Source: Flammeovirga aprica JL-4
GTDB taxonomy: Bacteria > Bacteroidota > Bacteroidia > Cytophagales > Flammeovirgaceae
Reading direction: 5' to 3'
Length of the DNA: 45,251 bases
Assembly (NCBI RefSeq): GCF_012844305.1
Contig: NZ_JABANE010000075.1
Span: 1 to 45,251, forward strand
This document shows, piece by piece, positions 17,801 through 25,921 of this stretch. Within the stretch, counting starts at the first letter, position 1; the number at the start of each line of letters is the position of its first letter. A model generated the notes under the pieces. That model did no database searches. It had not been told where the DNA came from and saw only the letters and a program-made list of their open reading frames with translations. The position numbers and the translations under genes were made by a program.

Positions 17801-18329
17801 AGAACAAGCTGATACTTGTGCTCGTTTTATTTCTGGTGATTTATTGAGCCGTTACAGCGGTACATTGCCAATGAACATCTTGAAATTCTCAGACTTAAGC
17901 CTATGTTCGCTTGGTGTGATTGATGTTCCACCAAAAGACAGAAGCTATGAAGAAGTTATTTTACTAGATAAAGCAGAAGCCTTCTATAAAAAATGTATCA
18001 TAAAAGACGATAGACTTGTTGGTACTATTCTTCTTGGTGATAAAGCAGAGTTTGCTGATTATAAGAAACTCATTGAGATGGAGACGGAGCTTGGAAGCAG
18101 AAGAAGTGAGTTATTGAGAGGCAAAAGCGATGCAGAGCCTCTAATTGGTGAAGTAGTTTGTTCTTGTGCAAATGTGGGTAGCGGTAACCTTCAAAATGCT
18201 ATTGACGGAGGATGTACTTCCTTAAATACACTTTGTGAAAAGACTGGTGCAGGTCTTGGTTGTGGCAGTTGTAAAACTGAACTTCAAGAAATGTTGAAAA
18301 ACAATGCAGAAAAATTAGTTACTTTATAG
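14820..18329 (+). CDS. nasA: Assimilatory nitrate reductase fused to NirB-like flavin reductase and BFD domain
   Basis: The 1169-residue fusion should reduce nitrate to nitrite in the cytoplasm. Residues 1-690 are a NasA/NarB-type molybdopterin enzyme: a [4Fe-4S] site C11-X2-C14-X3-C18-X27-C46, the molybdenum-ligand candidate C140 in TNSRLCMSSAV, then GANPAWCHPILFRRIE, ALLNLNLITGQIGK, GPFSLTGQPNAMGGREVGGM and the C-terminal molybdopterin-binding domain (TTGRIRDQWHTRTRTGKVN). From about 700 a pyridine-nucleotide-disulfide oxidoreductase unit like the N-terminus of NirB begins (ILIIGAGAAAYRF for FAD, VIIVGGGLLGLELAASL for NAD(P)H). Residues 1110-1155 form a BFD-type [2Fe-2S] domain with C1114, C1116, C1148 and C1151. 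The enzyme may thus take electrons directly from NAD(P)H. The next gene is probably cotranscribed (40-nt gap). Confidence 0.93.
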   Translation: MKNISTYKSTCSYCGVGCGIDVKKDAKGKLTVEGDINYPVNKGKLCSKGMNLHYVVQDTTDRLLYPQMRWSKQHDLQRVDWDTAFTRAAAVFKSIIKKYGPDSVGMYVSGQCLTEEYYLANKLTKGFFQTNNIDTNSRLCMSSAVVGYVKTLGEDTVPISYEDIEHADTFMIAGANPAWCHPILFRRIEAHKEKNPNTKLIVIDPRKTQTCALADLHLQLKPGTDVVLYQAIGRAIIEEGDLDWDFIKNHTDGFDEYRKEVMRRPLKEASAITGVTIDEIKLAARYIGNAKGFINMWAMGLNQSAQGTNKNLALLNLNLITGQIGKVGAGPFSLTGQPNAMGGREVGGMASLLAAHHDLKNPEHRQKVADFWGVDHIQEKPGKTATEMFEALHSGEMKAVWIVCTNPMVSLPNSKLVEEALKKAKFVIVQDISNKADSIEHADMILPAAGWLEKEGTMTNSERRISHLERVIPAPGEALPDTEIFCRFAQKMGYHGFDYQSTEDIFKEHALLTKGTNIDIAELTYDTLKKERSVQWPYVNGKSTDRLFEDKQFFTPNKKAQILTSGVENNSDLLTPEMPLILTTGRIRDQWHTRTRTGKVNKLNQHISDPFLEMHPKDAEERGLKDGDTAVINTKRGECRVNITVTTDIKEGVIFMPMHWGKISNDIFARTNNLTANAIDPISKEPDFKFSSAQVAKYQKKKDKILIIGAGAAAYRFIHTYRGINKEDEIEVFSKESTPFYNRVLLPEYVNETLLWKDLQKFDELSEFDRLGVKIHLNKSIQSIDRDNKEIVDQFGDRYNYDKLIIATGSRPFVPADVPIHFEGVFTMRNKKNADNLKQYLDNKGGRVIIVGGGLLGLELAASLKEIEIDVTIIQLANRLMDRQLDPTASELLLHHCEDKGIEVLLNDQVQTIEKQGEKLYKAKLKGGRTIESNAIVYAIGTRPNTEIGKEAGLKTSRGITINEYLQTSDPDIFAMGEIAEFNGQLNGTTAGAEEQADTCARFISGDLLSRYSGTLPMNILKFSDLSLCSLGVIDVPPKDRSYEEVILLDKAEAFYKKCIIKDDRLVGTILLGDKAEFADYKKLIEMETELGSRRSELLRGKSDAEPLIGEVVCSCANVGSGNLQNAIDGGCTSLNTLCEKTGAGLGCGSCKTELQEMLKNNAEKLVTL

Positions 18330-18369
18330 GAGTAAACAACATTAGCTTACTTCAAAAACTCCATATAGT

Positions 18370-19824
18370 ATGATCGAACAATTAGAACAAACATTAGAGA
18401 AAGAAGATTTAGTAAGGATTTTCATTAAGGGCGGTATTTCATCTCCTGGTGATTTTCTTAAAATAATACAAGTTGCTGAAGAATTAGAAGTAGATCATAT
18501 TCACTTTGGATCTCGACAAGATATTCTTTTTGCTCCTCCAAAAATCAGTAGACCAAAACTCAAAGAAACGTTTGAGTCTATTAAAACTACTTTTGATTGT
18601 GATGGAGAGCAATTTCAAAATATAGTGACTTCCTATGTGGCTTTGGATGTAATTCCTAGTACACGTTGGTTAGCAGCTCACACTTATCATTATATCCTAG
18701 ATACTTTTGATTTCCAACCAAAATTAAAAGTAAACATCACTGACCCTGCCCAAACAATGGTACCATTGTTCACAGGTCATCTGAACTTTGTAGCTTCTGA
18801 AAAAGAAGGTTATTGGTATTTATTTATCCGTGAGGAAGAACATGCTGAAGTGCTTTGGGAATGCCCAAGCTTAATTTACAACTATGATATTTCTAAGGTT
18901 GTAAAAGCATTTGAAGGACTTCACGTTCCTGGTAAAGCGATCAATAGTTCAAAAGTTTGGAAAACGATTGTCAGCACGCTTGATATTAATACAATTGCGA
19001 AGACTGACCCTCTAGTATTACCTACAGGTCCATTCCCTTATTATGAAGGTATGCACCGTATGTTGAGTGGTAAATATTGGCTAGGATTATACTGGAGAAA
19101 TAATAGTTTTGACATTCCTTTCTTAAAAGAATTATGTGAGGTTTGTATGAAAACAAATATTGGTAAGATTACTATCACTCCTTGGAAATCATTTATTGTT
19201 AAAGGGATTGACAGTAAGCATATCATTATTTGGGAGAAACTTTTAGGTAAATTTGGTATCAATGTAAGACACTCTGCCTTAGAGTTAAACTGGCATTTAC
19301 CTGTATTGGACAAAGAAGCTTTAGAACTTAAAAAGTACTTGGTTAGAGCTTTAGATAAGCAAGATATCAGTACTTATGGTCTTACGTTCACTATCAAAAC
19401 AAAACCTGTAATTCTTTTTACTTCTGTGGTTATTGAAAGTGTTCCATCTTCTACAAGAGAAAACACTTACAATGTGCTCTATGCAAAAGATTTCAATTGT
19501 AATGAACCTAAGTACATTCCTTACGTAAAGAGAATTCCAAAAGAAGCAATTCCTCCTATTCTTATTGAATTAAGTCATCTTTATTATGAAAACCTGGATA
19601 ACAGTAATTATGATGTAGATGAGCCGAAGAAGAAACTTGCTTCTACGACAGTTAGTGTTTATCAATGCCAAAACTGTCTAAGCATTTATGATGAAAGCAT
19701 GGGTATGCCTGAGGAAGGTATTCCTGCTAATACTAAATTCGAGTTCCTGCCAAGTTCATTCTGCTGCCCTACTTGTGAAGGAGCAAAGGAAGATTTTGTA
19801 GAAATAGAGATGCCCTCATCATAA
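18370..19824 (+). CDS. Siroheme-reductase-like protein lacking metal cysteines, with C-terminal rubredoxin
   Basis: The 484-residue protein has the layout of nitrite/sulfite reductases: a first ferredoxin-like half-domain (about 12-75; VRIFIKGGISSPGDFLKIIQ, HIHFGSRQDILF), a middle domain (QNIVTSYVALDVIPSTRWL, LKVNITDPAQTMVPLFTGHL) and a second half-domain (ELCEVCMKTNIGKITITPWK, SFIVKGI). The Cys motifs that bind [4Fe-4S]-siroheme (C-X5-C and C-X3-C types) are absent; the stretch where a Cys is expected reads NIVTSYV. Residues 431-480 are a rubredoxin with iron ligands C433, C436, C466 and C469 (YQCQNC and CCPTC). It is therefore unlikely to reduce nitrite by itself and may pass electrons to or from the fused nitrate reductase encoded 40 nt upstream. 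The family is an inference from motif order; the rubredoxin is clear. Confidence 0.8.
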   Translation: MIEQLEQTLEKEDLVRIFIKGGISSPGDFLKIIQVAEELEVDHIHFGSRQDILFAPPKISRPKLKETFESIKTTFDCDGEQFQNIVTSYVALDVIPSTRWLAAHTYHYILDTFDFQPKLKVNITDPAQTMVPLFTGHLNFVASEKEGYWYLFIREEEHAEVLWECPSLIYNYDISKVVKAFEGLHVPGKAINSSKVWKTIVSTLDINTIAKTDPLVLPTGPFPYYEGMHRMLSGKYWLGLYWRNNSFDIPFLKELCEVCMKTNIGKITITPWKSFIVKGIDSKHIIIWEKLLGKFGINVRHSALELNWHLPVLDKEALELKKYLVRALDKQDISTYGLTFTIKTKPVILFTSVVIESVPSSTRENTYNVLYAKDFNCNEPKYIPYVKRIPKEAIPPILIELSHLYYENLDNSNYDVDEPKKKLASTTVSVYQCQNCLSIYDESMGMPEEGIPANTKFEFLPSSFCCPTCEGAKEDFVEIEMPSS

Positions 19825-19860
19825 AGATCTATGAACTAAATACGAATGATTATATATGCA

Positions 19861-19901
19861 AAGAAAAAAAGCTTACAGAAATTGTAGGCTTTTTTCTTTT
19901 T
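19861..19901 (+). terminator. Terminator of the nitrate reductase operon
   Basis: An A-rich arm with AGCTTACA pairs with TTGTAGGCT, with one G-T pair, around a GAAA loop, followed by TTTTTCTTTTTG. It lies 37 nt past the stop codon of the rubredoxin-domain gene. Confidence 0.85.
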
Positions 19902-20199
19902 GTAAAATCTCAACAGCATAAAAACTAAGAGTATGTTTGAAACATCTCTAAAAAGGCTTCTTTATAATTATTAAAACTAGAAAACAGAATAAGCAATTCT
20001 GCACCCTAATTCTTAACTCCCCCTACTATCATTATCAATTCAGGTGAAATTTAAAAAAAGGACCTGATGATGATTGCTTCTTATATCTAATGTAAGAAAC
20101 ATCCCAATTAATTATCAAATACAATATTCAATTCTCTTTATTAGGATGCATTTATTGAAGGTATTCCATTCATATTATTGAGTACAATAATTTTAGCAT

Positions 20200-20236
20200 A
20201 AAAAAAGCCCGCAATTTCTTGCAGGCTTTTCTCATT
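20200..20236 (-). terminator. Terminator of the Ig-like repeat protein gene
   Basis: On the minus strand AAAAGCCTGC and GCGGGCTTTTTTT pair with one mismatch and end in a run of seven Ts, about 20 nt past the stop codon at 20252. Confidence 0.85.
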
Positions 20237-20251
20237 TTTAGATATAAAATA

Positions 20252-23200
20252 TTAGTTTCCTTCATATAAAGTAGTTTCAGCAAACTTGAAGTCTGAAACA
20301 TTTTGAGAATTATCCTTAAACTTGATAAACACTCTCTTAATACCTGCTCCAGGTTCTAAGTTCCAAGTGAATTTTTCGTTGTAAGGCCTCCAGATTCCAC
20401 CTTTGAAATCCTGACTATTAGAAACCATCATAAAAACAGCTTCTCTTGCTCTTGTCGTAATAGTAACAGCTGGATTATCAACTGCTGTTTTACCATTCTC
20501 AATTTTCACGAACATCGGAATAGGAGGAGTTGTATCTAAGATGATTTTTGCCTCTGTCACCATTGATTCGTTTCCTGCTTCATCTCTAAACTTCACATAT
20601 ACAAACTTCTCACCATCGGTACTATGCTTAATGACCCAATCTTTACTTGTACCATAAGGCTCCCAATCAATTCTAGATTTGAAATATCTATCATTAGTTA
20701 CCTTCATTTCTGTCGCCCCTTCTGCAAAGATTTCCAACTGAACATTACCTGATTTTACATTTGTATATTCCTCACCATTATTGATGATCAACTTCTCGTT
20801 AACAGGTTCTTGACGGTCCAAAAGAATACTAGCGGAAACTGGAGCGGTAACGTTTTCTGCATCATCTTTAAATTTAGCATAAACCGTTTTCTCACCATCT
20901 TCTTGTGCTTCTAAATAATGATCGTAGATGTAGTACTTAAATTTCTGCCATTCAGCTCCATCAAAATCTTTATTATTAGAGATCATCATTTTACTAGCAC
21001 CTCTAGCATTCAATTTCAATCTTACTCTTGCATCATAATCAGTACAATACTTTTCTCCTTTACCTATTAAAATAGATCCTTCTCTAGGTGCATCTGTATC
21101 CACACCCACAGAAACATAAGTTGGTCTTGATATGTTTCCTACTGCATCTTTGAAAATTACATAAACGAATTTCAAACCATCACCCGGAGGGAATTTCCAT
21201 GTCTTAGAGGTAGCGTAGTTTTCCCACTCAGCACCCTTAAAGTCAGATCTAGGTGAAAGTCGCATTGTTTTGGCCCCTTTTGCCGAAATTTTCAATGTCG
21301 CCTCTTCCAAATTGATCAACTTATCTTGTGCTTCTACAATCTCTACATTTCCTTCTACAGGAGGCGTTCTATCCAATGTCACATTTACAGAGTAAGTATC
21401 AGAAATATTACCTGCTTCATCCATAAATCTTGTGTAAATTTCTTTCACACCGTCTTGACCTGGAAGTCTCCAAGGAATATTGTATTCAGAGTAACCAATC
21501 CATCTAATTTTCTCAAAGTTAGGGTGATTACTGATTTGCATTTTAATGGCGTCCTCAGCATTCACTCTCACCAATGCTATGGCATCAGGGTGATTAACAA
21601 CACCTTCTTTATGATTCTTTACTACAATTGAGCAGTTGAAAGGAGGTTTTGTATCCAGTACAATATTATCAGAAACAGGGTCTGAAACGTTTCCTGCTAA
21701 ATCTTTAAAACGCACGAATACAGTTTTCACGCCATCATTTCCATCCAACTTCCATTTTTTGATCACATTATAAGGCTCCCATTTAGAATCCATAAATGTA
21801 GGATCATTACTTACTTGCATGAAATCTGCTTTTCTGGCAAATATTTTTAAGTTGACATTTCTTTCTTTGTCAATACTGTATTCTTTATTGTTATCAATAG
21901 CAACTTTACCACCTAGAGGAGCTTCTGTATCAATCAAGATTCTATCAAATGCTACCTCTGAAACATTTTTCGCACGGTCCATAAACTTCACATAAACCGT
22001 TCTCACACCATCTTCTCCACTTAATAGCTTCCAGTTTTGATGATCTTCTTTGTAAACCATCCAACGTGAGCCAAAGAAAGTCTGTTGATTTGAAATCATC
22101 ATAAATCTTGCATCTTCAGCGGAAATTTTCAGATTAACAACATGTTTTTCATTTTTTGAAAGCTTGACGTTGTTTGCAGTATCTTGAACAATACCTTCAG
22201 CATAGATATCCACTTTCGGATTTTGTGGCGGTGTTGCATCCAGCATTACCGATGAAGTGTACACTTCTGACTCGTTCTTGGCTCTATCTCTAAATTTTAC
22301 ATAAACTGTCTTTTCTCCATCACCAATCGGGAAGTTCCATACAGGTACAATAGAAGAGTACGGTATCCACTCTGCATCACTGAAATCTTCCTTATTGGAA
22401 ACTTTCATTTCTGAAGCTCCTTGAATAATCAGCTGTAATTTATGTCTTGCGTGATTGTCAATAAACTTTCGTCCATCATCAATGATCACTCTACCAAATC
22501 TTGGTGGTACTCTATCTACAATAGCTCTTGCTGAAACAATTTTAGAGTAGTTACCCACTTCATCTCTAAAACGAGCATAAACTACTTTTTCACCATCTCC
22601 CGGAGATAAAGTCCATTGTACTTGTTCAGCATAATCGATCCAACCATCTCCACCACGAATTTGTATATGAGAAGCTCCTTGAGCGTAAAAATGCAAAGTA
22701 ACCACGGAGTCTTTCAAGAATTTTTCTCCATCGTTAATTTTCATTTTCCCTTCCGTAGGAGGAGTAGTGTCAATTGTTATTTTAGCACTGATGATTTTTG
22801 TTTCATTACCAGCGGCATCTCTAAACTGCACAAAAACTTCTTTTTCACCATCAAGACCAGGCAGTTTATAGTTATCTATTCTTTGATTGAAATTAACCCA
22901 CTGTTTACCAATAAAGTCAGGTCTATTGGAAATTCTCATCTGATACGCTTCTTCAGCAGATAAGAATAAAGAAACCGTTCGTTTTTTACTGTTCGTGAAA
23001 AGTAATCCTCCATTGATCAAGATTTCAGGATTCAACGGTGGAGTCCTGTCCAGTTCAATCATCAAAGAAGCCACCTCAGATACATTACCTGAGTCTTCAT
23101 CTTTAAAAACGGCATAAATGGTTTTTACTCCATCACCCTCTCCTCTTCTGATGATTGGAAAGTCTGATTTTTCCCAATTGACTCTTTCCCAAACTACACC

Positions 23201-23389
23201 TCTAAAACTTTCATCGCGACTAATTTTCATATGCGTCGCGTTTTGTGATTTTATCCTTAGCTGAACTCGCCCTTCAGGATCATTGGTCACCTCTAAACCT
23301 CCATCAACGGAGATAGATCCAGTGACTGACTGTGACCAACAAAAATGAGTAATAAATAATAATAAACAACTTAGTAAAAAACTCTTCAT
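20252..23389 (-). CDS. Secreted protein of eleven Ig-like repeats
   Basis: Starting at the ATG at 23389 the protein has 1045 residues and a good signal peptide (MKSFLLSCLLLFITHFCWSQ); an in-frame ATG 36 nt upstream would spoil it. The rest is eleven tandem repeats of about 85-95 residues. Each begins near TPP or AP with a phrase like GKVAIDNNKEY, continues with L.I.A.GA..M.ISN...F, W.PY and W.L..GDG, then ends KTVYVKFRDEAGNVS and ...I.LD. This is a known kind of bacterial Ig/fibronectin-like extracellular repeat. There is no T9SS sorting domain, lipobox, membrane anchor or catalytic domain, so the protein probably stays periplasmic or is a structural surface or adhesion component held by a partner. 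The repeats are diverged in sequence but very regular. Confidence 0.88.
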   Translation of the reverse strand: MKSFLLSCLLLFITHFCWSQSVTGSISVDGGLEVTNDPEGRVQLRIKSQNATHMKISRDESFRGVVWERVNWEKSDFPIIRRGEGDGVKTIYAVFKDEDSGNVSEVASLMIELDRTPPLNPEILINGGLLFTNSKKRTVSLFLSAEEAYQMRISNRPDFIGKQWVNFNQRIDNYKLPGLDGEKEVFVQFRDAAGNETKIISAKITIDTTPPTEGKMKINDGEKFLKDSVVTLHFYAQGASHIQIRGGDGWIDYAEQVQWTLSPGDGEKVVYARFRDEVGNYSKIVSARAIVDRVPPRFGRVIIDDGRKFIDNHARHKLQLIIQGASEMKVSNKEDFSDAEWIPYSSIVPVWNFPIGDGEKTVYVKFRDRAKNESEVYTSSVMLDATPPQNPKVDIYAEGIVQDTANNVKLSKNEKHVVNLKISAEDARFMMISNQQTFFGSRWMVYKEDHQNWKLLSGEDGVRTVYVKFMDRAKNVSEVAFDRILIDTEAPLGGKVAIDNNKEYSIDKERNVNLKIFARKADFMQVSNDPTFMDSKWEPYNVIKKWKLDGNDGVKTVFVRFKDLAGNVSDPVSDNIVLDTKPPFNCSIVVKNHKEGVVNHPDAIALVRVNAEDAIKMQISNHPNFEKIRWIGYSEYNIPWRLPGQDGVKEIYTRFMDEAGNISDTYSVNVTLDRTPPVEGNVEIVEAQDKLINLEEATLKISAKGAKTMRLSPRSDFKGAEWENYATSKTWKFPPGDGLKFVYVIFKDAVGNISRPTYVSVGVDTDAPREGSILIGKGEKYCTDYDARVRLKLNARGASKMMISNNKDFDGAEWQKFKYYIYDHYLEAQEDGEKTVYAKFKDDAENVTAPVSASILLDRQEPVNEKLIINNGEEYTNVKSGNVQLEIFAEGATEMKVTNDRYFKSRIDWEPYGTSKDWVIKHSTDGEKFVYVKFRDEAGNESMVTEAKIILDTTPPIPMFVKIENGKTAVDNPAVTITTRAREAVFMMVSNSQDFKGGIWRPYNEKFTWNLEPGAGIKRVFIKFKDNSQNVSDFKFAETTLYEGN

Positions 23390-23505
23390 AGAAGCTCTAT
23401 TATGGGGATGCAAGTGTCCTGACACCTATCAAATTCTCTCTTTATATATGTTATTAACGAGTATAAAATTAATATATTTCGTCAATAGGTAATGATTAAT
23501 CAAAG

Positions 23506-23584
23506 AACATACCAAGTATGTTAAACACCTTTAGTACACGCTGTTTTTCAAAGTGATAAAACCTAACATATATTTTATGTGTTA
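23506..23584. promoter_or_regulatory. Two dyads in the divergent promoter region before glutamine synthetase
   Basis: AACATACCAAGTATGTT (23506-23522) is a perfect 7-3-7 inverted repeat. A second dyad at 23564-23584 has arms TAACATA and TGTGTTA with one mismatch. Both share the AACATA half, suggesting sites for one dimeric regulator between the divergent repeat-protein and glutamine-synthetase genes. Confidence 0.3.
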
Positions 23585-23657
23585 TAAAAAAAAGAATATA
23601 ACAAAAAAAACGTATTTTTACTTTTAGAAGTGAAATAAAAAAAATAAATATCAAAGT

Positions 23658-25847
23658 ATGGCTAAACAGCGTTTTGATGCTTTAAAAGTGGTTGAATTAA
23701 GGCAACCTATAAATGTTAACCCTCCAAGCGAAAAAGTTTCAGACTATTTCGGTGTAAATACTTTTGGTTTACATGTCATGAAAGAACAACTTTCAACTGA
23801 CATCTATACCAGATTACAAAATGCTATCCATAAAGGAGAACAAATTGATGAAAATGTTGCTGACGCTGTAGCAACCTCATTAAAAGCCTGGGCTATCTCC
23901 AAAGGTGTAACACATTATACCCACTGGTTCCAACCCCTAACAGGATCCACTGCTGAAAAGCATGATGCGTTTTTTGAAATGACCAATGACGGCACTGCCA
24001 TTGAAAGATTCAAAGGAAGTGCTTTAGTAAGACAAGAACCAGATGCTTCTTCTTTTCCTAGTGGTGGTTTAAGACAGACTTTCGAGGCGAGAGGCTACAC
24101 TGCATGGGACCCTACTTCTCCTGCTTTTATCATTGAAAGTGGAAAAGGAAAAACATTATGTATCCCTACAGTCTTTGTTTCTTACACTGGTGAATCACTA
24201 GATAATAAGGCTCCTTTATTAAAGGCTTTGGAGCAAATTGATAAAACTGCAACAGCCGTTTGTCAGATTTTTGATAGAAGTATTGAAAAAGTACAGGCTA
24301 CATTAGGTACAGAGCAAGAGTTTTTCTTGATCGATAAGGCTCTGGCAGATGCTAGACCTGATATTTTATTGACAGGCAAAACACTCTTTGGCAGAACTCC
24401 ACCAAAAGGACAGCAATTAGATGATCATTATTTTGGTGCAATTCCTTCAAGAGTTTCACGTTTTCTTCAAGCCTTGGAAATTGAATCCTACAAACTAGGT
24501 ATTCCTATCAAAACGCGTCATAATGAAGTAGCTCCAAGTCAGTTTGAAGTAGCTCCAATTTTTGAAGAAGTCAATGTAGCCAACGACCATAATCAGCTAT
24601 TGATGGACTTGATGAGAAAAGTAGCATCTCGTCATAATTTCAGAGTATTGTTCCATGAAAAGCCTTTTGAAGGTTTGAACGGAAGTGGAAAACATAACAA
24701 CTGGTCTTTATTAACTGATAAAGGAAAGAATTTATTACAACCGAGTACTAAGGCCAAGGAAAACCTTATTTTCATTACTTTCTTTATCAATATCCTGAAA
24801 GCTGTTTACGATAATGCTGATCTTTTAAGAGCATCTATCGCATCGGCAAGTAATGATTACCGATTGGGTGCCAATGAAGCTCCCCCTCCAATTATTTCTG
24901 CTTTTATCGGGACACAACTTTTCAATGTCTTGACAGAATTGGAGAACAACGGTGACATTAAGGTAAAAAAAGGAGATAATATCTATATGAAACTGGGGAT
25001 CAACAAAATTCCTCCAATCCTATTAGACAATACAGATAGAAATAGGACTTCACCTTTTGCCTTCACTGGTAATAAATTTGAATTCAGAGCTGTTGGTTCT
25101 AATGCCAACAACGCTAGAGCAATGACAGTTTTAAATGTTGCAGTTGCTAATCAATTAGAATTATTCAAAAGAGAAGTGGATAAACTGATTGAGCAAGATG
25201 AGAAAAAGGAAGTAGCTATTATTGATATTTTAAGGTCTTATATTCCATCTGTCAAAAAAGTTGTTTTTGAAGGAAATGGCTATGGAGAAGAATGGGTGCA
25301 GGAAGCAAAAAGAAGAGGGCTTTCTAACTTCAGAGATACTCCAAGGGCTTTGCAGGTGTTGAAAAAAGCAGCAACTTCCCGTTTATTCAAGCGAATGAAA
25401 ATCATGACACAGGCCGAACTTTTTGCCCGTCATGAAATTCGTTTAGAAAATTACACTAGAAAAATGCAGATTGAATCTAGAGTAATGGCTGATCTTGCAT
25501 TGAATCATATCTGCCCTACTGCTATCCGATATCAAAATATGTTGATAGAGAATGTGAAAGGCATGAAAGATATTGGTCTAGAGGAAGAGACTGAAGAAGT
25601 AATGAACTTAATCAAAAAAGTCTCTAAACATCTGAATCAGGTTAAAAAACTGAGTAATGAAATGACTCAGGAACGTAAACGTATCAATTCAATTGATAGT
25701 CCTGAGGAAAAAGCAATCGCTTATTGTGATGAGATCAAAGAGAAATATTTTGAAGAATTAAGATGGCACGTTGATAAGTTGGAGACAATGATTGACGATG
25801 AAATGTGGCCTCTTCCAAAATACAGAGAGCTGTTATTCTTGAGATAA
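23658..25847 (+). CDS. glnN: Glutamine synthetase type III
   Basis: This 729-residue enzyme makes glutamine from glutamate, ammonium and ATP in the cytoplasm. Its length and motifs are those of the GSIII family of Bacteroidota and cyanobacteria, not of the 450-residue GSI. Typical stretches are VSDYFGVNTFGLHVM, THYTHWFQPLTGSTAEKHDA, FPSGGLRQTFEARGYTAWDP, LGTEQEFFLID, RHNEVAPSQFEVAPIFEE, GLNGSGKHNNWSL and NRTSPFAFTGNKFEFRAVGS. It is not adjacent to amt or glnB genes here but lies 4 kb from the nitrate reductase, and both serve nitrogen assimilation. The symbol glnN is used for GSIII in some organisms and glnA in others. The upstream region contains two dyads that may bind a regulator. Confidence 0.97.
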   Translation: MAKQRFDALKVVELRQPINVNPPSEKVSDYFGVNTFGLHVMKEQLSTDIYTRLQNAIHKGEQIDENVADAVATSLKAWAISKGVTHYTHWFQPLTGSTAEKHDAFFEMTNDGTAIERFKGSALVRQEPDASSFPSGGLRQTFEARGYTAWDPTSPAFIIESGKGKTLCIPTVFVSYTGESLDNKAPLLKALEQIDKTATAVCQIFDRSIEKVQATLGTEQEFFLIDKALADARPDILLTGKTLFGRTPPKGQQLDDHYFGAIPSRVSRFLQALEIESYKLGIPIKTRHNEVAPSQFEVAPIFEEVNVANDHNQLLMDLMRKVASRHNFRVLFHEKPFEGLNGSGKHNNWSLLTDKGKNLLQPSTKAKENLIFITFFINILKAVYDNADLLRASIASASNDYRLGANEAPPPIISAFIGTQLFNVLTELENNGDIKVKKGDNIYMKLGINKIPPILLDNTDRNRTSPFAFTGNKFEFRAVGSNANNARAMTVLNVAVANQLELFKREVDKLIEQDEKKEVAIIDILRSYIPSVKKVVFEGNGYGEEWVQEAKRRGLSNFRDTPRALQVLKKAATSRLFKRMKIMTQAELFARHEIRLENYTRKMQIESRVMADLALNHICPTAIRYQNMLIENVKGMKDIGLEEETEEVMNLIKKVSKHLNQVKKLSNEMTQERKRINSIDSPEEKAIAYCDEIKEKYFEELRWHVDKLETMIDDEMWPLPKYRELLFLR

Positions 25848-25865
25848 CGTCAGTTCTCAAAAACA

Positions 25866-25907
25866 AAAAGCGGAATACCTCGTCAAGAAGTATTCCGCTT
25901 TTATTTT
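25866..25907. terminator. Bidirectional terminator between glutamine synthetase and sufD
   Basis: AAAAGCGGAATAC and GTATTCCGCTTTT form a perfect 13-bp stem with an 11-nt loop, flanked by A-rich and T-rich tails on the two sides. It serves the two convergent genes. Confidence 0.88.
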
Positions 25908-25921
25908 ATAAACTTTCTAGC

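Larger units (their letters stand above)
19825..20251. other. Intergenic region between convergent genes
   Basis: It contains a terminator at each end (19861-19901 plus; 20200-20236 minus) and small dyads such as ATGTTTGAAACAT (19933-19945) and TCAGGT/ACCTGA at about 20039-20067. The centre shows no coding or RNA-gene signal that I can support. Confidence 0.6.
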
